DNA of 27,462 nucleotides from RUG343 sp964486215 (lineage in GTDB: Bacteria > Bacillota_I > Bacilli_A > RF39 > UBA660), in assembly GCA_964486215.1 (NCBI GenBank), contig CAZALI010000016.1:1-27462 (forward strand), written 5' to 3'. The position numbers and the translations under genes were made by a program. Below are positions 21,742 to 27,462 of the stretch, one piece after another. Below the pieces are notes generated by a model. The model saw only the letters and a list, made by a program, of their open reading frames with translations, had not been told where the DNA came from and did not search any database. Each line of letters opens with the position of its first letter. Within the stretch, counting starts at the first letter, position 1.

Positions 21742-22843
21742 GTTAAATCTTATAAATTTTAGAAATTATTCTAATCTTAGTATTAAATTCAATGATAATA
21801 TCAACATTTTTGTGGGAAATAACGCTCAAGGAAAGACTAATATATTAGAATCACTAGTAATACTTTCTTTAACTAAGTCTCATAGATTAGGTGTTAATCC
21901 TAATATTATAATGTTTGATAAGAAAAAAGCTAAGATTAAAGGAGTAGTAAAAAGAGACGATATTATTACTAAATTGGAATATGATCAGGAAGAAGAAAAA
22001 AAACAATTATTTATAAATACTACAAAGATAAATAAGATTTCTGATTATATATCTAATATGACTACTATTATTTTTACACCTGATGATTTAGAAATTATAA
22101 AAGATTCCCCAAACATACGTAGAAATTTATTAAATATTCAATTATCGCAGATATCTAGTACATATTTAAATACATATAATCAATATAATAAAATATTGAA
22201 AACTAGAAATGAATATTTAAAAATATTATATTCTAATGGTTTAGCTGATAAGAAATACTTAGATATTTTAACTGATAAACTTATAGAGAAAGCGATTGTT
22301 ATATATAAACTTAGAAATACTTATTTAAGTGAGATAAATGAAGTTATTTCTGAAAAATACAATAGTATTAATAAAGAAGGTAATTTGGAAGTAAAATATG
22401 TACCTAATATAGAATTAACTGATTTTAGTGAAGAAGAGATAGAAAATAAATTAAAAGAAGTTATTAAGAAAAATTACAATAAAGAGATTAAGAATGGTAT
22501 GAGTTTGTATGGACCGCATAGAGATGACTTTGAATTTTTATTAGATGGTAATAATTTAAAATATTTTGGATCTCAAGGACAACAAAAGTCTGCGGTACTT
22601 GCTTTTAAATTAAGTGAGATAGGTATATTTGAGAAATATACAGAGACTAAACCAATATTATTATTAGATGATATATTTAGTGAATTTGATGTTAGAAAGA
22701 GAAATAATCTTTTAAAGTTTATTAAGAATAGTGATATTCAAAGTATTTTAACAACTACAGATATTAGGAATATTAATAAGAAATATATTGATAAAGCATA
22801 TATATTTGAAGTTATAAATGGCAAAGTAGAAAGGAAGATATAA
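21728..22843 (+). CDS. recF: DNA replication and repair protein RecF
   Basis: RecF is an SMC-like ATPase that helps RecO and RecR load RecA at gaps. The 371-residue product begins KITKLNLINFRNYSNLSIKF, the expected RecF opening. Walker A is VGNNAQGKTNILESL near residue 30. The signature region is YGPHRDDFEFLLDG with FGSQGQQKSAVLAFKLSE, and Walker B is PILLLDDIFSEFD. The start is TTG at 21728, the only possible start after an in-frame TAA at 21716; it has no ribosome site of its own, so translation probably depends on the overlapping leader. It ends one base before gyrB. Confidence 0.95.
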   Translation: MKITKLNLINFRNYSNLSIKFNDNINIFVGNNAQGKTNILESLVILSLTKSHRLGVNPNIIMFDKKKAKIKGVVKRDDIITKLEYDQEEEKKQLFINTTKINKISDYISNMTTIIFTPDDLEIIKDSPNIRRNLLNIQLSQISSTYLNTYNQYNKILKTRNEYLKILYSNGLADKKYLDILTDKLIEKAIVIYKLRNTYLSEINEVISEKYNSINKEGNLEVKYVPNIELTDFSEEEIENKLKEVIKKNYNKEIKNGMSLYGPHRDDFEFLLDGNNLKYFGSQGQQKSAVLAFKLSEIGIFEKYTETKPILLLDDIFSEFDVRKRNNLLKFIKNSDIQSILTTTDIRNINKKYIDKAYIFEVINGKVERKI

Positions 22844-22844
22844 T

Positions 22845-24767
22845 ATGAGTGAAAAAGAAAAACAATCTTATGATTCATCTTCTATTCAAGTACTAGAAGG
22901 ATTAGAAGCAGTAAGAAAAAGACCTGGTATGTATATTGGTACTACTAGTAGTAGGGGACTTCATCATTTAGTATGGGAAATTGTTGATAATGCTATAGAT
23001 GAAGCTTTAGCTGGTTATTGTACTGATATAGAAGTAATTATTAATGAAGATAACAGTGTTACTGTTAAAGATAATGGTAGGGGAATACCTACGGAAATAC
23101 ATAAGAAAACAGGAAAGAGTACAGTAGAGACTGTTTATACTGTTCTTCATGCTGGAGGTAAATTCGGTGGTGGAGGATACAAAGTTTCTGGAGGATTACA
23201 TGGCGTTGGTGCTAGTGTTGTCAATGCTCTTAGTGATTGGCTAGAAGTTAAAGTATATAGAGACGGTCATGTTTATTTCCAGAGATTTAGTAATGGTGGA
23301 CATCCAGAAGCTGATTTAAAAATAATTGATGAATGTGATAAAGATAGAACAGGAACTACTGTCACATTTAAACCTGATGATCAAATATTTACTGAAACAC
23401 TTGTATTTGATTATGAAATATTACGTGTTAGATTACAGGAATTAGCTTTTTTAAATAAAGGTTTAAGGATTAATCTATACGATGATAGAATTGATAAGAA
23501 AAAAGATTCTTTCTGCTACGAAGGTGGATTAAATGAATATGTTTCTATGCTAAATAAGAATAAAACACCAATTCATGAAACTATTATTTCTGCTGAAGGT
23601 AGTGAAAATGATATAGCTGTTGATGTAGCTCTTCAATATAACGAAGGTTATAATGCTAGTATTTATTCTTTCGTTAATAATATTATTACTCCTGAAGGAG
23701 GAACTCATGAAGATGGAGCTAAGAGAGCATTAACTAGAATTATTAATAAATATGCTACTAGTAGTGGATTATTAAAAGATAAAGATGCATCATTAACTGG
23801 AGAAGATGTTCAAGAAGGATTAGTAATGATTATTTCTATTAAGCATCCAAATCCACAATTTGAAGGACAAACTAAGACAAAACTTGGTAATAGTGAAGTT
23901 CGTGGTATTGTGGAAAAGATATTTGGTACAGCTTTAGAGAGATTCTTAATGGAAAATCCAAATGAAGCAAAGATAATTGTGGAAAAGTCTATGACTGCTG
24001 GTAGAGCTAGAATAGCTGCTAAGAAAGCTAGAGAATTAACTCGTAGAAAAGGTGATTTGGATGTTACTAATTTCTTTGGTAAGTTATCTGATTGTAAGAG
24101 TAAAGATGCTAGTGTATCTGAAATCTTCTTAGTCGAGGGTGATTCAGCTGGAGGATCTGCTATTAAAGGTAGAGATTCAATGACACAAGCAATATTGCCT
24201 TTAAGAGGTAAAATACTTAATGTGGAAAAAGCAAGATTAGATAGAGCTTTATCAAATGAAGAAATAAGAACAATAATAACAGCTTTTGGTACTGGAATAG
24301 GGGAAGAATTTGATTTATCTAAGCTTAGATATGACAAAATAATTATTATGACTGATGCTGATGTTGATGGCAGTCATATTAGAGTATTATTAACATTATT
24401 CTATAGATTCTTTAGACCTATTGTTGAAGCAGGACATGTATATGCTGCTCAACCACCACTTTTTGTTATTAAGCATGGTAAAACAATAAAATATGTACTT
24501 AATGAACAAGAGAGAGATGAGTATTTGGCAGGACTTGCTCCTAATACTAAGTATGATGTTATGCGTATGAAAGGTTTAGGAGAGATGGATGCTGAAGAAT
24601 TAAATGAAACTACAATGGATATTCATAAGAGAGTATTAAGAAAGATAACAGTAGATGATGCCATTGCTGCTGATGAAGTATTTTCTAAGTTAATGGGAGA
24701 AGAAGTAGATCCTCGTCGTGAATTTATTGAGAAAAATGCTACTTTTGCTACTAACTTGGATTATTAG
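22845..24767 (+). CDS. gyrB: DNA gyrase subunit B
   Basis: GyrB is the ATPase subunit of gyrase. The 640-residue product has the GHKL ATPase elements EIVDNAIDEALAGYC and DNGRGIPTEIH, then HAGGKFGGGGYKVSGGLHGVG. The Toprim domain has EGDSAGGSA near residue 429, and DADVDGSHIRVLLTLFYRF. The C-terminal RMKGLGEMDAEELNETTMD completes the type. Location after recF and before gyrA favours GyrB over ParE. ATG at 22845 follows an AAGGAAG site at the end of recF. Confidence 0.98.
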   Translation: MSEKEKQSYDSSSIQVLEGLEAVRKRPGMYIGTTSSRGLHHLVWEIVDNAIDEALAGYCTDIEVIINEDNSVTVKDNGRGIPTEIHKKTGKSTVETVYTVLHAGGKFGGGGYKVSGGLHGVGASVVNALSDWLEVKVYRDGHVYFQRFSNGGHPEADLKIIDECDKDRTGTTVTFKPDDQIFTETLVFDYEILRVRLQELAFLNKGLRINLYDDRIDKKKDSFCYEGGLNEYVSMLNKNKTPIHETIISAEGSENDIAVDVALQYNEGYNASIYSFVNNIITPEGGTHEDGAKRALTRIINKYATSSGLLKDKDASLTGEDVQEGLVMIISIKHPNPQFEGQTKTKLGNSEVRGIVEKIFGTALERFLMENPNEAKIIVEKSMTAGRARIAAKKARELTRRKGDLDVTNFFGKLSDCKSKDASVSEIFLVEGDSAGGSAIKGRDSMTQAILPLRGKILNVEKARLDRALSNEEIRTIITAFGTGIGEEFDLSKLRYDKIIIMTDADVDGSHIRVLLTLFYRFFRPIVEAGHVYAAQPPLFVIKHGKTIKYVLNEQERDEYLAGLAPNTKYDVMRMKGLGEMDAEELNETTMDIHKRVLRKITVDDAIAADEVFSKLMGEEVDPRREFIEKNATFATNLDY

Positions 24768-24778
24768 GGGGTGTTACA

Positions 24779-27217
24779 ATGGATAGATTAGAAGAAAATA
24801 ATATAGTAAAAGAAGTAAAAGATTCCTTTTTGGAATATTCTATGAGTGTTATTGTAGCTCGTGCTTTACCAGATTTACGTGATGGTTTAAAGCCAGTTCA
24901 TAGGAGAATATTATATTCTATGTATGAATCTGGTTATACTCCAGACAAGCCTCATAAGAAGAGTGCAAGAATTGTCGGAGATGTTATGGGTAAATATCAT
25001 CCACATGGTGATTCTTCAATTTATGAGGCTATGGTTAGAATGGCACAAGATTTCTCATATAGATATATGTTAGTTGATGGTCATGGTAACTTTGGTAATA
25101 TAGAGGGTTATGGAGCTGCAGCTATGCGTTATACAGAATCTCGTTTATCAAAGATTTCTCTAGAATTATTGAGAAATATCAATAAAGATACTGTTGATTT
25201 TGTTCCTAACTTTGATGAAAGTGAAAGAGAACCAGTTATTTTACCTTCGCGTTTTCCTAATATTTTAGTTAATGGAACTACAGGTATAGCTGTTGGTATG
25301 GCTACTAATATTCCACCTCATAACTTAGGTGAAGTAATTGATGGATGTGTTGCATATATTGATAATCCTGATATTAGTTTAGATGAGTTAATGCAATATA
25401 TTAAAGGACCAGATTTTCCTACTGGAGCTGTTATTTTAGGTAATAGTGGTATTAGAAAAGCTTATGAAACTGGTAGGGGAACTATTACTATTAGAAGTAA
25501 AGCTAGAATAGAAGAAGAAAATGGTCATCAAGTAATTATTATTGATGAGATTCCATATGGAATTAATTCAATGGATTTAAAAGATAAAGTAGCTGATTTA
25601 GTTCATAATAAAGTAATTGAAGGTATAGCTGATTATCATACAGATTTAAAAGATGGTATTAAGATTACTATTACTTTAAAGAGAGATGCTAATGCACAAG
25701 TTGTTTTAAATAAATTATATAAACATGCAGCTTTCCAAATAAGCTATGGAATTATTTTCTTGATGCTAGATCAAGGTGTACCAAAGACTTTAGGCTTAAA
25801 AGATATAATTTCTAAGTATATTGCTTTCCAAAAAGAAGTTATTATTAGAAGAACTAAGTTTGATTTAGATGTAGCAGAGAAGAGAGTTCATATTTTAGAG
25901 GGCTTAAAGATAGCTCTAGATAACATTGATGAGGTTGTTAAGCTAATTAGAGGTTCTAAGTCAGATGACGAAGCAAAAGCTGGTTTAATGAGTAAATTTG
26001 GCCTAACTGATGTTCAATCTAATGCTATTTTGGAAATGAGACTTCGTAGATTAACTGGTTTAGAGAGAGAAAAGATTGATAATGAATTGGCTGATCTATT
26101 GAAGACAATAGAAGAATTAAAAGCTATTTTAGCTAGTGATGCTAAGGTTTTAGAAGTAATTAAAAATGAATTATTAGAGATAAAAGATAAGTATGGTGAT
26201 GAGAGAAAAACTCATATAGATATGACTGCTATTGAATATATTGAGGATGAATCTTTAATACCAAATGATGACATAATCGTTACACTTACTAATAAAGGTT
26301 ATATTAAACGTTTAAGAAATGATGTTTATAGAACTCAGAATCGTGGAGGTGTAGGTATTAAGGGAATGGCTACTAATGAAGAAGATTTCGTTGAGCATAT
26401 GCTATCTCTAAAATCACATGACTTTGTATTATTCTTTACTAATAAGGGTAAGGTATATCGTATTAAAGGATATGAGATTCCTGAGTTTAGTAGACAATCT
26501 AAGGGATTACCAATTATTAATCTATTACAATTGGATAAAGATGAGAACATTAGTTCGATATTAAGTGGCAATAAGAATGATAATGTTAAATACTTTGTAT
26601 TTGTTACTAAGAATGGATTAATTAAGAGAACACCTTTAGAAGAATTTGAAAATATTAGAAAATCTGGAAAGATAGCTATTCTTTTAAAAGAAGATGACGA
26701 ATTGATTTCTGTTAAACCATCTTGTGGAAAAGATGAAATAGTTATTGGTGCTAGTAATGGAAGAATGGCAAGATTTGATGAAAATGAAGTTAGATCTATG
26801 GGTAGAAATACTTCAGGTGTTAAAGGAATTGATATTGATGATAAATCTTGTGTTATAGATTCAGATGTTTTAACTCCAGATGATTATGTATTGATTGTTA
26901 CTAATAAAGGTTATGGTAAAATTACAAAGATTGATGAATATAGAAAGACTCATAGAGGAAGTAAAGGAGTTAAGGCATTAAATGTTACTGAAAAGAATGG
27001 TGATATGGTAGCTTTAAGAAAAGTTTCTTCATTTGATGACTATGATATGGTAATTGTTACTAATAGTGGAATTGTTATGAAGATGCCACTTAACCAAGTG
27101 TCAGTACTTAGAAGAGCAACTCAAGGTACAAGATTAATTAATTTGAAAGATGATCAAGGAGTTAGCTCAGTAGCTATTGTGGAAAAAGAGAATGAAGAAG
27201 AAAAAGAAGAAGAATAG
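24779..27217 (+). CDS. gyrA: DNA gyrase subunit A
   Basis: GyrA is the DNA-cleaving subunit of gyrase. The 812-residue product starts with EYSMSVIVARALPDLRDGLK, and the catalytic Tyr is at residue 118 in AAAMRYTESRL. The quinolone-determining region reads HPHGDSSIYEAMV, with Ser79 and Glu83 at the positions usually altered in resistance, so both look wild type. The C-terminal domain has six-blade pinwheel repeats. The GyrA box reads QNRGGVG at about residues 520-526 in place of QRRGGKG. An acidic tail ends the protein. The ribosome site is GGGGGTG, 11 bases after the gyrB stop. Confidence 0.98.
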   Translation: MDRLEENNIVKEVKDSFLEYSMSVIVARALPDLRDGLKPVHRRILYSMYESGYTPDKPHKKSARIVGDVMGKYHPHGDSSIYEAMVRMAQDFSYRYMLVDGHGNFGNIEGYGAAAMRYTESRLSKISLELLRNINKDTVDFVPNFDESEREPVILPSRFPNILVNGTTGIAVGMATNIPPHNLGEVIDGCVAYIDNPDISLDELMQYIKGPDFPTGAVILGNSGIRKAYETGRGTITIRSKARIEEENGHQVIIIDEIPYGINSMDLKDKVADLVHNKVIEGIADYHTDLKDGIKITITLKRDANAQVVLNKLYKHAAFQISYGIIFLMLDQGVPKTLGLKDIISKYIAFQKEVIIRRTKFDLDVAEKRVHILEGLKIALDNIDEVVKLIRGSKSDDEAKAGLMSKFGLTDVQSNAILEMRLRRLTGLEREKIDNELADLLKTIEELKAILASDAKVLEVIKNELLEIKDKYGDERKTHIDMTAIEYIEDESLIPNDDIIVTLTNKGYIKRLRNDVYRTQNRGGVGIKGMATNEEDFVEHMLSLKSHDFVLFFTNKGKVYRIKGYEIPEFSRQSKGLPIINLLQLDKDENISSILSGNKNDNVKYFVFVTKNGLIKRTPLEEFENIRKSGKIAILLKEDDELISVKPSCGKDEIVIGASNGRMARFDENEVRSMGRNTSGVKGIDIDDKSCVIDSDVLTPDDYVLIVTNKGYGKITKIDEYRKTHRGSKGVKALNVTEKNGDMVALRKVSSFDDYDMVIVTNSGIVMKMPLNQVSVLRRATQGTRLINLKDDQGVSSVAIVEKENEEEKEEE

Positions 27218-27230
27218 TTCTTCTTTTTTT
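27206..27230 (+). terminator. Intrinsic terminator at the end of gyrA
   Basis: Arms AAGAAGAA (27207-27214) and TTCTTCTT (27218-27225) flank the gyrA stop codon TAG, which forms the loop, followed by T residues. It closes the recF-gyrB-gyrA unit. Confidence 0.85.
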
Positions 27231-27235
27231 ATATA

Positions 27236-27255
27236 ATTATTTCCCGGGAAATAAT
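27236..27255. promoter_or_regulatory. Noc-binding site (NBS)
   Basis: ATTATTTCCCGGGAAATAAT is a perfect 20-bp palindrome. Its core ATTTCCCGGGAAAT at 27239-27252 equals the B. subtilis Noc-binding consensus. A GC-rich six-base centre is striking in this AT-rich DNA. The noc gene is present in the left arm. Confidence 0.88.
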
Positions 27256-27263
27256 TTTTTTGA

Positions 27264-27279
27264 TGTTCCACGTGGAACA
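27264..27279. promoter_or_regulatory. parS site 1
   Basis: TGTTCCACGTGGAACA is a perfect palindrome that fits the parS consensus TGTTNCACGTGAAACA apart from one symmetric substitution. It is extended by A and T to an 18-bp palindrome. Centre-to-centre it is 26 bases from the Noc site. Confidence 0.9.
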
Positions 27280-27334
27280 TAAAATTACTATTAAGAATAA
27301 TTATTATCATAATATATTTAATATTTCTATGCTA

Positions 27335-27350
27335 TGTTTCACGTGAAACA
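27335..27350. promoter_or_regulatory. parS site 2
   Basis: TGTTTCACGTGAAACA is the perfect, symmetric parS consensus, again flanked by A and T. It is 71 bases from parS 1. The remaining DNA to the window end (to 27462) is AT-rich, with no gene or recognisable site that I can support. Confidence 0.95.
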
Positions 27351-27462
27351 TTTAATTGATTTTTACATTATTTATTGATAAATATTATATCTTTTTATAG
27401 ATTTATCTTTTAATATAGAAAATTGATAAAATCTTTGGGAAGTATTGCTATATATATAAATT

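Noticed and set aside
23810..24337. 175-codon open frame antisense to gyrB
   Set aside because: It lies wholly inside gyrB, has no ribosome site or promoter, and its composition is that of a reversed coding frame in AT-rich DNA.
1..27462. CRISPR array, insertion sequence, prophage, tRNA or rRNA genes
   Set aside because: No regularly spaced repeats, transposase or integrase motifs, or RNA-gene sequences were seen on either strand; the window is core chromosome.
27352..27462. Start of a further gene after parS 2
   Set aside because: AT-rich sequence with loose promoter-like strings, but no ribosome site with an open frame reaching the window edge that I can support.

Overview
The window is the replication-origin region of an AT-rich bacterium. 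Gene order (rpmH-rnpA-yidC-jag-mnmE-mnmG-rsmG-noc-parA-parB leftward, dnaA-dnaN-recF-gyrB-gyrA rightward) is that of the Firmicutes/Bacilli origin. Noc and a ComK homologue point to Bacilli. TGA is used as a stop (parA, rsmG) and Trp is TGG, so this is not a code-4 Mollicute. My inference is an uncultured, gut-type Bacilli lineage close to the Mollicutes (RF39-like); the sequence alone cannot settle the taxon.

Layout: everything left of about 18.12 kb lies on the minus strand and everything from dnaA onward on the plus strand, so all genes run with the replication forks. Left arm, from the origin outward: L34, RNase P protein, YidC and Jag; then MnmE-MnmG-RsmG; then Noc alone; then ParA-ParB-MscS-DUF951-AbgT transporter; then YchF and a laccase-domain protein; then S6-SSB-S18 behind an S6:S18-type leader; then a GdpP-like DHH phosphodiesterase, L9, DnaB helicase and the start of an exported protein cut by the window edge. 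Most units end in clear intrinsic terminators and begin with recognisable sigma-A-type promoters.

The origin appears bipartite. AT-rich DNA with DnaA-box-like 9-mers lies upstream of dnaA (18.2-18.4 kb), and a perfect DnaA box plus an AT-rich unwinding-like stretch lies between dnaA and dnaN (19.8-19.92 kb). Right arm: dnaA, dnaN, a free-standing comK homologue where rlbA/yaaA usually sits, recF, gyrB, gyrA. After gyrA comes a compact centromere-like cluster: one perfect Noc-binding palindrome and two perfect parS palindromes within about 115 bp. The two ParB-family proteins encoded in the left arm therefore have cognate-looking sites in the right arm.

Points of most interest: the Noc-site/parS cluster; a Noc with a very long acidic linker and no N-terminal membrane helix; an origin-linked ComK lacking the C-terminal extension that serves as degradation tag in B. 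subtilis, with its ribosome site next to a hairpin; an apparent one-base frameshift in rpmH; a recF whose only good ribosome site serves an 11-codon leader frame; and a GdpP-position phosphodiesterase stripped of membrane and sensory domains. No rRNA, tRNA, CRISPR array or insertion sequence was seen.
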